Origin: Diplonema papillatum
Lineage: Eukaryota > Euglenozoa > Diplonemea > Diplonemida > Diplonemidae
NCBI GenBank assembly: GCA_030068145.1
Contig: JAPJBO010000056.1
Coordinates: 422,132 to 486,131 of the forward strand
Length of the DNA stretch: 64,000 nt
Direction: 5' to 3'
The translations under genes were made by a program, and so were the position numbers. This document shows positions 53,302 to 63,844 of the stretch, piece after piece (the stretch's first letter is position 1; the number at the start of each line of letters is the position of its first letter). A model generated the notes under the pieces. That model was not told the DNA's origin. It saw only the letters and a list, made by a program, of their open reading frames with translations, and ran no database searches.

Positions 53302-54440
53302 GTTGACCGCGAAGCTCTTGCGAGGATTGTGGGGCCGGGTCCGTATCGTAAAGGGTGGTGCTCTGTACAGGGATCGGGGTTGCCGGGGGTAGTAGAATGC
53401 GTCGGCTGAGGCGTTGACGGAACGTAACGGAACTGATTTGAATTGCTTGAGGGAGGCTGTGCACTGTACAAGGGGGTGGTAGTGGGATTGGGTGGTGAGC
53501 GGGTTGCTGTTCTGGATTATCGGCGGTACTCTTCACGCGACGTACACGGTGTTGTTGTTAGGGATGTCGGTTTGTTGCTAAGCTCAAGTCTTAGCGCGCT
53601 TTGTTCGGAGGGTGCGTTTTGTGATCTTGGTTGGGGGTTTTCCCGGTTTGTAGTAGCGAGGCCGCACGGGGGCAGGATGGCACCAAGCCTAGACTCTGCC
53701 CGGTCTCGTTGCCGATGTCTTGTGGTACAGCGGGGCGAAGTTAATGCGATTTAACCGTCTCCCTACCTGTACCGGCTGCGTTTCTTCGTCGGTTGTGCCA
53801 TGGGCAGTTGGTTTTCGACCTCTGTACACTGTGTCAGAGGCCTCAGATCGTGGGCGGGTTGTTTTTGCGAGAGGTCCCCCCGCGGCGTTTGAGGGGACTG
53901 GGTGGGTACGGCCGCCAATCCACCTAGACTCCGCCCCCTCATTCCGTCCTAGCATGAAGCATTGACCACGGACATCTCGGGATTGGAGTCACCTTTCATT
54001 CTTGAGCGAAACCACACTCAAAAGGTACTCGCCATCATCCAGAACTGCTGCTTTGCGTCTATTGTCTTCGTCGGCATTTACATCTAAAACTATGTACAAG
54101 GGAGTGCGGAGGTTGTTACCAGTCAGCGTTCTCGCACGTCGCGCGAGCGACCAGGCGGGGCGGTCTTGCAGTCAAGCGTCTTTTTGTCGCGGCAGCTGAC
54201 TAGCCCAGTGTCGTACACACGTAGTCACAAACGTCATAACTATGTCAGCGAACTAACCATGCGAGTTGCGTCAGCAGGGCGTACCGATGGCCTCCAGGGG
54301 GGACTTACGGCTCCGGCGTCGTAGCGTCAAACATGAGTACTGCACGTCGTTCGTCGGGCACGGTGTTGAACGTCGTGGAAAACCGAAATGGTGCCGTGCA
54401 GTGGTCGTCGTAGCAGTAGCATCATGTAGGGTTTACTGTC
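53302..54440. other. Upstream region of the Penelope-like ORF
   Basis: Presumed 5' UTR/promoter of the element. Short frames only; no recognisable gene. Confidence 0.4.
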
Positions 54441-55290
54441 CACCGCCAGTGTGAGTCGCCTGAAGTGCGGGTGGCTGGTGTTTAAGTCCAGCGTTTTGCA
54501 TCGGCCTACTCTACACGGCAGGGGTAGGTCAGGGGCAGCGCCGTCTGTTGGGTGCGGATGTCGGACAAGCGCAGGTCCGGCGTTTTGCATCGGTCTACTC
54601 CGCACGGCACGGGTAAGTCAGGACGGACAGCGACGTTTGATGAGTGGATGTTGGTCACGCTGCAACGTACGGCGCAAGGACCGTGTGTGACATATCGTCG
54701 GGAGATGGGAGAGGAAGGGATGGGGCAGGTAGCGTCAAGTAGGTTCTCTGACTACCGCCTGTGTGAGCCGCTTGGAGTGCGGGTGGCCGGTGTGCAACTC
54801 CAGCGCCTTGCATCGGTCTACTCTACACGGCAAGGGTAAGTCAGGACGGACAGCGACGTATGATGAGTGGATGTTGGATACGCGGCAACGTACGGCGCAG
54901 AAACCGCGTGTAACGTACCTTTGGGAGATGGGAGAGAGGAACGGATGGGGGAAGCGTCACGTGGGTTCTCTGACTATCGCCTGTGCGAGTCGCCTGGAAT
55001 GCGGGTGGCCGGTGTGTAAGTCCGGCGTTTTGCATCGGCCTACTCTGCACGGCAAGGGTACGTCAGGACGGACCGCGACGTCTGATGAGTGGATGTTGGA
55101 TACGCGGCAACGTACGGCGCAGAGATCATGTGTAACGTATTGTCGGGAGATGGGAGAGAGGGACGGATGGGGGTAGCGTCACGCGGGTTCTCTGACTACC
55201 GCCTGTACGAGTCGCCTGGAATGCGGGTGGCCGGTGTCTAAGTCCGGCGTTTTGCATCGGCCTACTCTGCACAGCAAGGGTAAGTCAGGA
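54440..55290 (+). repeat. Tandem repeat of about 222 bp upstream of the Penelope-like ORF
   Basis: The core GTTTTGCATCGGCCTACTCT followed by GCACGGCAAGGGTAAGTCAG recurs at about 54490, 54580, 54805, 55025 and 55248. The last four spacings are close to 222 bp; the first is shortened to about 88 bp. Each unit also has GGTTCTCTGACTACCGCCTG and TGGATGTTGGATACGCGGCA. Confidence 0.88.
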
Positions 55291-56246
55291 CGGACAGCGG
55301 CATCTGCTGAGCGCGGATGTTGGACAAGCGGCAACGTACGTCGTCGGGAAGGCGTGTAACGGCTGGTGCGTGTGTGACACGTAGTCGTGATATGGAAACC
55401 GGAAAAGAGCCCCGTCGCGTCCAGATGCGGTTGTGGTCGTGGGGTGTGTGTACGTTCACGTCGTACAGCGGGTTGTGCGTCGTAAACATGGGAACGTCTT
55501 TGTGATAGGGACGAGCGTCCCCCAGATGTGCCACAACGTGCGCGTCTGCGAGTAGCACGACACTCCCATGTCGCCTTTGTCGGACAAGGTTCGATAATCC
55601 CGACTTGTAACAGGGCTAGGAAACCAGATCGGCGGCGTAGTAAAACTGAGAAAGCTAAGCAAACCGCTGCGGGATGAAGCCTGCTACCCGTCCCACGTCC
55701 TTGACAAGCCTACTTGCTTGCGTTCTGCAGGAGCCTCGGCAGGAGAGTTCGGTTGCGGTTGGTTGCTTGTGAGCCAGGTGATGGTGGAGGAGGGGCAAGA
55801 GTAAACGTCGTCTGGTGAACCGGTCCAGCCGGTAGGGGTAGGGAGGAAGGTTACGCTGATGGTAAGGTAGCAGTGAGGACCAAGACTTCAACGGCTACAA
55901 GGCTCGCCCTGAACAACACGCAGCAAGCAGAGGGCTCAGGTCCCAAGCATCGCGAATGTCCTCGCAGCGGCAGCTTTAGACGACTATTTATGGCATAGCC
56001 ATCCAGGACCCCTCTCCAGGCGTCCTGTTGGACCACCGCCTGTCGTTCTCGTTGAAAGGCTAGGGGGAGAGAAGTTTTATGAAGGCGCACCTAATCCGGC
56101 TCCCGTGAAAGAGGCAGAAAAGGCCACAGAGGGGCTAAGTAAGGGCCCATGCGTGCTTCAATGGCTGTCGCCAGAGCTTGATGCGTAGCGGTATCGCTAG
56201 CGTGTCGAGGGCAGCAGATCGCTGACGCGAAGTACCCTTCTGGAAT
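55291..56246. other. Spacer, no gene recognised
   Basis: Short open frames on both strands; no motif or array. It lies between the 222-bp array and the second 376-bp repeat. Confidence 0.4.
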
Positions 56247-56622
56247 GGGGGGTCGTTGTTGTTGGTGATGGTTTTGTGGGATGAAGTAGGGGAAAGAAAA
56301 TTTCTTTTTGCGGTGGTCTCCGCTGGCCTGGTAGTCCGTGCTACCTCCTTTCTTTTACACTCGTTCTCTTCTCTACTCACTACTGTACGTACTCTTTCGC
56401 TCTTTTTCTCTCTTTGGCTAGCCAAAACAAAAGACTTCTGCGACCGACACCACGAACACATTCGCAATGAATGTGGCCCTGGGCCCCCCACGTGCATACA
56501 TGTTGAGCAGGGGTTGCCATGTAGCCCGTATCGGTCTAAGTCAACACTGTTACTTTCATGGGATGTTCACCGGGGAAGGGTCCGACCTAACCGTTAGTCA
56601 ACAGCAACGTCGAAAAGGGGGA
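56247..56622 (+). repeat. 376-bp dispersed repeat, copy 2
   Basis: Direct-orientation match of 48191-48566 with no difference seen. Together the two copies bracket the Penelope-like ORF and its 222-bp array. Confidence 0.92.
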
Positions 56623-56639
56623 AAAGGGGGGGGAGAAGA

Positions 56640-56800
56640 AAAAAATGGGGGGGGGGGGGGGGGGTCAGCCGGCTGATGGATGGATGGATGGTTCTTAACA
56701 AGATGCCTGGGGGGCTTTATCTGGTAGCTGGGTCCAGTTTTTTACCTTGAAAACTGGACCCACCTACCAGGGAGGAACTGGGGGGCGGATGACACATCAC
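56640..56800. repeat. G-run and GTAGCTGGGTCCAG inverted repeat
   Basis: A long G run (56647-56664) and GATG repeats are followed by GGTAGCTGGGTCCAGTTTTT, CCTTGAAAACTGGACC and CACCTACCAGG. This is a short relative of the innermost element at 46442-47226. Confidence 0.75.
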
Positions 56801-57029
56801 CGTGATTTGTGCTAGTGTGCGGGGGCCTTGCATAGCGAAACGCGAAAAGAATGCCAGTCTGCTACCGAGAACGCAAACCCGCATCTTTCGCCGGCACAAG
56901 ACTAGGCGGCCGGATCGCTCTCAGCCCCACGTTGCCCTTGCAGCTCTCGTTGGGGGTTGCAGATGACACATTGAGACAACAAATGCTTGCCTTTCTCCGT
57001 GCACAAATCCAGCAATCATACAAAAGAGA

Positions 57030-57403
57030 TCAGCAATCCTGAGCTTCAGAGGTCCGCCCCTTGTCTGATACTCCAAGTGCTGTGCTCAGAATAGCTGCTG
57101 TTGAGTAAACCAGCTTGCAGTGACCACAAATGAAAACAGGCCAGTTGAGCGGTGTAGAACCATTTGCTGCCGTCCAGACCATGTCTTCAAGCTTTGCATT
57201 GCACTTGTTGCATGTGATAGACTGCGGGATCACTCCATATTCACGTAGTTTTTCGGCCATTGTCCTGTCTCCCTCCTGAATCAGTGCAGCAATCCCAAAT
57301 TTAGGCTTTGCATGCACCCGCTTTCGAAAGCTTCCAGAGTATCCCTCAGCCCTCTGCTGCTGTTTTTGGGCAGGTGTAGCTGGCTTACCATGCAGGGTCA
57401 AAA
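57030..57403 (-). CDS. Zinc-ribbon protein fragment next to DIRS element 2
   Basis: The minus-strand frame, from an AAG acceptor-like site at about 57403 to TGA at 57030, encodes VLTLHGKPATPAQKQQQRAE, GDRTMAEKLREYGVIPQSIT and then a two-CxxC zinc ribbon (CNKC, 24 residues, CGHC). An internal ATG at 57260 would give 76 residues. It vaguely resembles the N-terminal zinc ribbon of Merlin/ISXO2-type transposases, but no catalytic domain follows. It flanks the 3' end of DIRS element 2, so the element may have inserted into this gene. Confidence 0.4.
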
Positions 57404-57518
57404 CCTTGTGTCTTTTTGAAAATGGCAAAAAAAAAAAGTTCCGGAAAAAAATGGGTTTTTTGAATTTTAAAAGTTTGGAACAAACTCTGCAGTATTTTTT
57501 GAGGAAGTTGAGCAAAAT

Positions 57519-57652
57519 TTTATTATCGGGGTCAACTCCACACCTTTGGCGCGTGAGCTGGTCTGGACCGCTCATCTGCGATGGGATGAATCGGGCGTTA
57601 CGCGCGCTCCGATATTGAGTAGTCCAGGGACGACAGAGTTTTGAATTCCCCA
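57519..57652 (-). repeat. Split direct repeat Y2 (134 bp) of DIRS element 2
   Basis: Matches 58962-59095; contains CGGGGTCAACTCCACACCTT and ends GAATTCCCCA. Confidence 0.93.
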
Positions 57653-57662
57653 TCGTATCCAG

Positions 57663-58799
57663 TCACTCGCTCTCGTCCGGGCTCTCTTCGCATATCTTCT
57701 CAACGGTCTTCTTTTCTAATTTTGACCAGTCTATATATTCCTTGAACGTATTCGACGTCCAGTTTCCGGCCCGTAGGAGGAGACGTAATTCGGGGTTGGA
57801 GTCGTTGGAATCCTGTGCGGCACCTCTTCGGAAGCTGTGGGTGCCCCACCCGATCATTGGTGTCTTGTACCGATTCGCCTTGGCCTTTATCGTCGAGAGC
57901 ATGTCTGGATACGAAATGCTCCAGATGGGGCAGCCAGGCTCCACGTTGTCCCTAATGTAGGGCCACAAGCAGTGTACGGGACATATCGCGCGCCAGCCCG
58001 TCTTCACGTGCATTTGGCGACATGTGCACCCTCTTGACAATACAGCACCTTGCAGCGAGTTTTTCCGCGATCGAAGGGCAATGTACAGCTCGTTTTGGTA
58101 GAGGAAGACGGAGCTGTGGCGTTGTTTGTCCGTCACGACCTTGATGGCGGTATGCGGTACGTCGGTTCTGAGTCCTCTGCACAGAGGGAGAACTTCATCT
58201 TTCGTACGCAGAAGGTAGACGTACGAAATGACAGCGACGAAGTTGAATTCGTGCAGCTGGTTTCGGGTTGGCGTCGTGGGGGAGGCGTCCTTCACGATCT
58301 GGTCGAGGAGGTGCAAGTCGATGGGATCCATCTTTCTTGTGGGTCCCTGTTGGCTGATTTTGCGGACATCGCTGGCATCCCGCACTTTCCCATCTCGGTA
58401 GAGCGCGTTCCCACATTTGTTGGGAATTACAACAACGCGAGCACGGCAGAAGGCGTACTCTCCGCATTAGAGAAGATTCAAAGGTTCATGGGTATTGATA
58501 CACCCATCCGAACTCGCCAGACGAAGGCGGTCGTGCAAGGGATGCGGCGCGAACGCACGAACGGCCGTGAAATATACATTCCATGTTTCACCTTTCACCG
58601 ATGATATCGTCAGATCTCGCACGCGCGCTTCCATGATGGCGAGCGCGTGCGCTCGGGGCTTCTCCTTCAGCACCTCGAACTTCCGCTTGCGGCTCAGCTT
58701 CGCGAAACGCGTGTCGGTCTGTCCTGCCCTGTATTCCATCTGGGTCTTAAGGATCTCGATAATCTCGGGACCGGTCGGGTATTCCGTCGATGTTGCCAT
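57663..58799 (-). CDS. Tyrosine recombinase of DIRS element 2, with an in-frame TAA
   Basis: ATG at 58799 (MATSTEYPTGPEIIEILKTQ) to TGA at 57663, 378 sense-length positions with a TAA at 58469-58467 after NTHEPLNLL. The frame resumes with CGEYAFCRARVVVIPNKCGN and stays open. The N-terminal domain is helical and basic (SRKRKFEVLKEKPRAHALAI). The catalytic half has GWGTHSFRRGAAQDSN (H-x-x-R) and NTFKEYIDWSKLE (Tyr). Either this copy is mutated, the stop is bypassed, or an unnoticed short intron removes it. It lies between X2 and Y2. Confidence 0.8.
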
Positions 58800-58821
58800 C
58801 GTGTCACGGGTGGGTGGGCGG

Positions 58822-58964
58822 GGAACTTTTTGTACGTGAGTACAAGTCTTCTTTTCGAAGGTGTTCCTGAGCGGTCGTAGAGGTTGACTAATCGATAATA
58901 AAAGAATCTTCATTTTCTTTTCACTTGCTGTAACAGTTAGTGTGGGAAAATGAAGACCTCCTTT
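58822..58964 (-). repeat. Split direct repeat X2 (143 bp) of DIRS element 2
   Basis: Matches 63845-63987: GGAACTTTTTGTACGTGAGT at one end, GAAGACCTCCTTT at the other. Confidence 0.93.
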
Positions 58965-59095
58965 ATTATCGGGGTCAACTCCACACCTTTGGCGCGTGAG
59001 CTGGTCTGGACCGCTCATCTGCGATGGGATGAATCGGGCGTTACGCGCGCTCCGATATTGAGTAGTCCAGGGACGACAGAGTTTTGAATTCCCCA
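58962..59095 (-). repeat. Split direct repeat Y1 (134 bp) of DIRS element 2
   Basis: Matches 57519-57652 and overlaps X2 by TTT. Confidence 0.93.
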
Positions 59096-59307
59096 CGCAG
59101 TTCTCTGTCTACCTGTTCCCATCGCAGTACGAGGACGAGGAACTTATCCGGCGTAGAACGAAAGGGCGGATTGGTTACGACGAGGACGAGTTAGGGTTTC
59201 AGACAGGTATTCGAGTCGATTATCCTTCGGATGCGACCCTAGAAAGCACGTTATGCGATGCGTCGCGGGGGATGGGTTTTATGTGGAAACGTTGGAAAGG
59301 AACGTTC

Positions 59308-61530
59308 TTACGGGTCTTGCATTCTTGTGGTGAACAATACACTCTCGAAGTCCGCCATGTATCGGAATCCGAGTTCTTCCAGACGCGGGATGCGGCCGCG
59401 TTGTCGTGATGGAAGGTCTGCCAGATTGTGGGCGGTTTCGACCCTCTCTAACCAAACTTCAAGGGAACCCGATGCGACTGCCTCGAACCAGAAACTTCGT
59501 ACCATTTGATCGCAAAGCTGGTTGTCCGAGTAACCTTTAACTGCTGTTGCCTGTGTACACACGTTATCGATGAAATAGTACTGCGGGATGTTGCAGAATT
59601 CATCCTCTAACGCGGCGGCCGGGAACAGGACGTCGTGCTTGTCATTCAGCAGGCACTGGACAGATAATACAACTTCCGTTTCATACAACTGTATGTTGTC
59701 CTGATCGCTTTGTGTAACTACGTAACGTTCGTGGTCCGCAGTTTTCACCGCGGAATGCGTGCTTCCGTAGTACCGATACTCTTTGTAGAGAAGGCAGAAT
59801 CCAAGGTAGCCCAGCGTCGCATCAGTGTAGATGATGATGGGTGACCTTGGCGAAGACACGATCCTGAAATTGATACGGCGATGGAATCTGGAAAAGGATA
59901 ACGCTTTCAGCCACCACACCAGTGCTTCCCGCAGTCGCTTCCCGAGCTTCACGACGTTCATTCTGGAATATTGCCGCGATCGAATCGGGTGGATATATGC
60001 TCGCCCTATCGATCCCGTCAGATTCAATTGCACAAAACTGAGTTGCCCGACGAGCTTGCCAGCATGTTGCGGTGTCAGCGCGTCTTCGTTTAGAAACTCC
60101 TCGATTGTTCGCCTCAGCTTCGCAGATCTTTCCCGTGTGATTGCTAGCGTAATCATCCCGGGCTCGGCGACGTCGACGTGCACCCCCAGGTACGTCGCAC
60201 ATTGTCCCACCCGCTTCTTTCTGTCTTGAAAGATGAGGCCAATTATCGTCGTGAAGAACGTTTGGAAGTCGGCTGACATCTGATCGATATCATCCTCCCT
60301 TCCCAGCATGCTGAAATCATCGAAGTAGCCAGAGGCCGGTATACCCATGATCCTGCGCGCGCATGCTGTAACAAACTTAGACAGACAGTTGTAATCCAGT
60401 ACAGCCGATTCCGTTCCGAAGCACAACACATTACTCAGATACAATTGTAGTTGGTGTGTCTTCGGATGGATTGATACGATCACCGCATACTTGCGCTGTG
60501 CTTTATCCGCAATCAACGACTTGTAGGCGTCGGATTGATCAAGCACCGCTTGTGATTGGTGCACTACGCCTTGTTGATACAAGACAACAGCTGTGGCTAC
60601 CAAATTATCGATACCCAAAAGGGTTATCGGAGAGTGGATCCGAGTAACCTTATTCGTCGCACGACCATTGTCGCATCCTCGGTGCTTGTCGCCTTGCACC
60701 ACGATGAATCGCCTAATGGGAATAAATTGTTCGACGGGAAGAGTCTCGGTCGTAAAGGGTCCTTCTAGCCATCCTTTCTCGACTTCGAGCTTCAGCTGAT
60801 GGGCTATTTCGTCCAAGTTACCGTCCCGCAAGCTCTGACGTCTGAGGGACTCAAGAAGCGGTTGCTGTTTATCTTTCAGCGCCCTCTTGGTCGATATAAA
60901 TACTTTCTTCGCACTCCTGTTGTCCGGCCTGATGTCGAATACACCTTCCTCACACAGATCATCCACTACCGGGAATCCGAACCCCAATCTGTGGATGAAT
61001 TCATTCTTCACACCCGGTGTTGCGGCGCCCATCAGTTCTAGAATCTCTTCGACAACCGGTATATTTATCCGACTCGCAATGGCGTATGCCGGATGGTGTA
61101 CGTCGTAGAAAGACTCGAAGCATTCCGTATCATCTCTGCTTGTTTTCGCTCTATCGTCCCAGTATAGAATGCGACTCGCTCTAAAATTCTTGTTGACCTC
61201 CGTCGAATTACTGGCGTACGCGCGGACGCATTCGAGCAGATCAGGCTCCAGATCCGACTCGGTCAATGTGTACGACTTTATCTGTGTCGTCATCGCTAGA
61301 TGTTCCTCCATCGTCTCGGCACGGAAGGAGTAGAAAATGCCCTTCTGCTTCTGTAGAGGTCTGTGTTCGGCAATGGTTCGAAACGGTGAGCTTTCTTTCG
61401 GAGTCGTTGTTGGTTTGCACCTCAGCCACAGTTTGTGAGTCAGATCTTGAGGTGGTGGGGAGGAAGTGTAAAGGGCAGGATGGAAAAGGATGGATGCATG
61501 TGGGTTGTTTTGACGGTCGGTGGGAATGAG
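59308..61530 (-). CDS. Reverse transcriptase/RNase H of DIRS element 2
   Basis: Open from directly after the gag UGA to a TAA at 59308, 740 codons plus stop; the first ATG of the RT part is at 61311 (MEEHLAMTTQIKSYTL). The 73-codon linker has no stop. RT: QGDKHRGCDNGRATN region, then YLSNVLCFGTESAVLDYN, then ASGYFDDFSMLG with the catalytic DD. RNase H: IIIYTDATLGYLGFCL, LYETEVVLSVQCL, YYFIDNVCTQA, and HNLADLPSRQRG. It is less similar to element 1 than a recent copy would be. It is probably made both as a gag-RT readthrough product and, possibly, from its own ATG. Confidence 0.9.
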   Translation of the reverse strand, partial: LIPTDRQNNPHASILFHPALYTSSPPPQDLTHKLWLRCKPTTTPKESSPFRTIAEHRPLQKQKGIFYSFRAETMEEHLAMTTQIKSYTLTESDLEPDLLECVRAYASNSTEVNKNFRASRILYWDDRAKTSRDDTECFESFYDVHHPAYAIASRINIPVVEEILELMGAATPGVKNEFIHRLGFGFPVVDDLCEEGVFDIRPDNRSAKKVFISTKRALKDKQQPLLESLRRQSLRDGNLDEIAHQLKLEVEKGWLEGPFTTETLPVEQFIPIRRFIVVQGDKHRGCDNGRATNKVTRIHSPITLLGIDNLVATAVVLYQQGVVHQSQAVLDQSDAYKSLIADKAQRKYAVIVSIHPKTHQLQLYLSNVLCFGTESAVLDYNCLSKFVTACARRIMGIPASGYFDDFSMLGREDDIDQMSADFQTFFTTIIGLIFQDRKKRVGQCATYLGVHVDVAEPGMITLAITRERSAKLRRTIEEFLNEDALTPQHAGKLVGQLSFVQLNLTGSIGRAYIHPIRSRQYSRMNVVKLGKRLREALVWWLKALSFSRFHRRINFRIVSSPRSPIIIYTDATLGYLGFCLLYKEYRYYGSTHSAVKTADHERYVVTQSDQDNIQLYETEVVLSVQCLLNDKHDVLFPAAALEDEFCNIPQYYFIDNVCTQATAVKGYSDNQLCDQMVRSFWFEAVASGSLEVWLERVETAHNLADLPSRQRGRIPRLEELGFRYMADFESVLFTTRMQDP

Positions 61531-62760
61531 TCAGTTCTTCGTCTGAGGTCTTGTGTCATACGACTGACGCTTACCCTTGTTCACCGGCTTGCCTGCTGCG
61601 CCTTTTCCTGAGGCTTTCCCGTACGGCTCGTATCTGCAAGATTGTTCCGAGGTTGTCACCAGGCGGCTCCTTGGCTTGGCGAGCTTCGCTTGCTCGCGTT
61701 CAATTTCCGTCTTCTCTTTGAACCTTTTTACGACTTCGCTGTCAACCTTGGTCAACGATGCCAGCGTCTCCGATGCTGATATGTCGCGGGAGCTCTCAGT
61801 CGCTTGTTTCATGGCAAACTCCTCGTACTTGAAGCCTGCTTGGTATGAGCCTTTTGAGCTCGTGTGCGAAGCAACTAGTGGTAGTAGGCCGACGACCATG
61901 ATCATCAAACGCAGTGCGTCCTTCGGCTGCACCACCTCGCACACCAGCAAAGCGACGGCGTGGCGGATCCTCATCAGCACGTGTGTCGTACTCGGCATGA
62001 CATCTTTGTCGACCTTTGAGGAGATGTCCAACAAGATGTTTTTATGGGCGGTTTCGACCGCCGAGCCGAGTTGGTCTTTCGCCTCTTGAAGAACGATCTC
62101 ATCGACTCTTGTCGCCATCGGGGAGAAGGCTATGCTGTGTGCGTCGGCCTTAGCCGGAAATAGTGGCGTCTTCTTCGGCGAAAAGTCCAGTGGAACACGA
62201 ACACCGGCCTCCGTTTGCACCAGTATGGCCTTCACAAGGGCTGTATCAGGCTTCAGGATCGAAGGGATCTCGGTGAGATTGAGATCAATAAGCCGTCTTT
62301 CGATGTTTATCATTCTTTTCGGTTCGCTTCTCGTCTTGCCTGGCGTTTCCGGTACTCGAGTTGGTGACTGTATCTTCAGCCCGACTGCGCGGATATACCC
62401 CACGATCGCCTTGGACATACCCCCTTTCACCAGTTCAGCGACTGGCACGTCAATCTGTGCCATGCTTTCTATATCCGGCATCTTCCATTCCTCGAGTGCC
62501 GCAGCTACCTCTTTTACCTCCGCTATGGAGGGTGCAGCAACCTGACCATTGCTTGCGGCACACATCTCGAGAGATATAATCGCCAAAGAGGCCCTCTTCA
62601 TCGGGTCTGTCTCCGCCTCGGCGGCTCTTACGAATGTATCGAACAATTCGGATGCGTGCCTGGAAACGCCGGCCTCGACTGCTTCAGGTAAAGCGGACTT
62701 TGCCACAGCTGCTGCACGAATGTCATTCTTGTTTGCAATGACGAACGATACACTGTCCAT
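61531..62760 (-). CDS. Gag-like protein of DIRS element 2
   Basis: ATG at 62760, 409 residues, UGA stop. Helical throughout, with a basic tail (GKASGKGAAGKPVNKGKRQS) and no zinc knuckle. It is assigned as Gag by position between the leader and RT. The stop is followed in the same frame by an open linker into RT, as in element 1. Confidence 0.75.
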   Translation of the reverse strand: MDSVSFVIANKNDIRAAAVAKSALPEAVEAGVSRHASELFDTFVRAAEAETDPMKRASLAIISLEMCAASNGQVAAPSIAEVKEVAAALEEWKMPDIESMAQIDVPVAELVKGGMSKAIVGYIRAVGLKIQSPTRVPETPGKTRSEPKRMINIERRLIDLNLTEIPSILKPDTALVKAILVQTEAGVRVPLDFSPKKTPLFPAKADAHSIAFSPMATRVDEIVLQEAKDQLGSAVETAHKNILLDISSKVDKDVMPSTTHVLMRIRHAVALLVCEVVQPKDALRLMIMVVGLLPLVASHTSSKGSYQAGFKYEEFAMKQATESSRDISASETLASLTKVDSEVVKRFKEKTEIEREQAKLAKPRSRLVTTSEQSCRYEPYGKASGKGAAGKPVNKGKRQSYDTRPQTKN

Positions 62761-62839
62761 TCTGGCAGACGTCGATTCCTTTTGAGGAGTGGTAGGTTGT
62801 TAGCCTGATGGTTTTCTCCGTGTTTCGTGCGGGAAAGAA

Positions 62840-63650
62840 CGGTTGGACCGACTAGGGAACCTACGGCGTTCGCTGGCTGCCCGTAGGGATTTAAGCGTCA
62901 CTTCCGACCCATGAAGGGAACTTACGGCGTTCGCTGGCTGCCCGTAGGGACTTACGCGCCACTTCGGACCCATGAAGGAGCTTACGACGTTCGCTGGCTG
63001 CCCGTAGGGGCGCGCCACTTTCGACCCATGAAGGGAACTTACGGCGTTCGCTGGCTGCCCGTAGGGACTTACGCGCCACTTCCGACCCATGAAGGGAACT
63101 TACGGCGTTCGCTGGCTGCCCGTTGGGACTTACGCGCCACTTCCTACCCATGAAGGAGCATACGGCGTTCGCTGGCTGCCCGTAGGGGTGCGCCACTTTC
63201 GACCCATGAAGGGAACTTACGGTGTTCGCTGGCTGCCCGTAGGGACTTACGCGCCACTTCCGACCCATGAAGGGTGCTTACGGCGTTCGCCGACTGCCCG
63301 TAGGGACTTACGCGCTACTTCCGCCCACGAAGGGAACGTACGACGTTCTCTGGCTGCCCGTAGGGACTTACGCACCACCTACCCATGAGGGGGATTTACG
63401 GTGTTCTCTGGCTGCCCGTAGGGACTTACGCACCACCTACCCATGAGGGGGATTTACGGTGTTCTCTGGCTGCCCGTAGGGACTTACGCACCACCTACCC
63501 ATGAGGGGGATTTACGGTGTTCTCTGGCTGCCCGTAGGGACTTACGCACCACCTCCGACCCATGAGGGGGATTTACGGAGTTCTTTGGCTGCCCGTAGGG
63601 ACTTACGCATCACTTCCTACCCATGAGGGGGAATTACGGAGTTTCATGTC
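62840..63650 (+). repeat. Minisatellite leader of DIRS element 2
   Basis: About thirteen copies of a unit of roughly 55-60 bp: CGGCGTTCGCTGGCTGCCCG, TAGGGACTTACGCGCCACTT, CCGACCCATGAAGGGAACTTA. It grades into a second variant (CACCACCTACCCATGAGGGG) from 63370. It lies between X1 and gag. Confidence 0.92.
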
Positions 63651-63844
63651 TGCCTGCAGCGCCTCAAGAACAACTTCCAGTCCACGTTACAGTACTTCTG
63701 GAAGTATCCGCTGTTCGCTTCTCCTCATACCATTAAACAATTGCTACTCTCCAACGGCTAAAATGAATACAAGACAAGGGCGGACGATCTTGAGCTGTCT
63801 CTCTTCCTCCTCAAAACAGTGTTGTTGATTAGCCTCAACAACCA

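Noticed and set aside
62911-63388. Repeat-encoded ORFs in the DIRS element 2 leader
   Set aside because: Same reasoning: tandem units give open frames on both strands; they are not protein-like.
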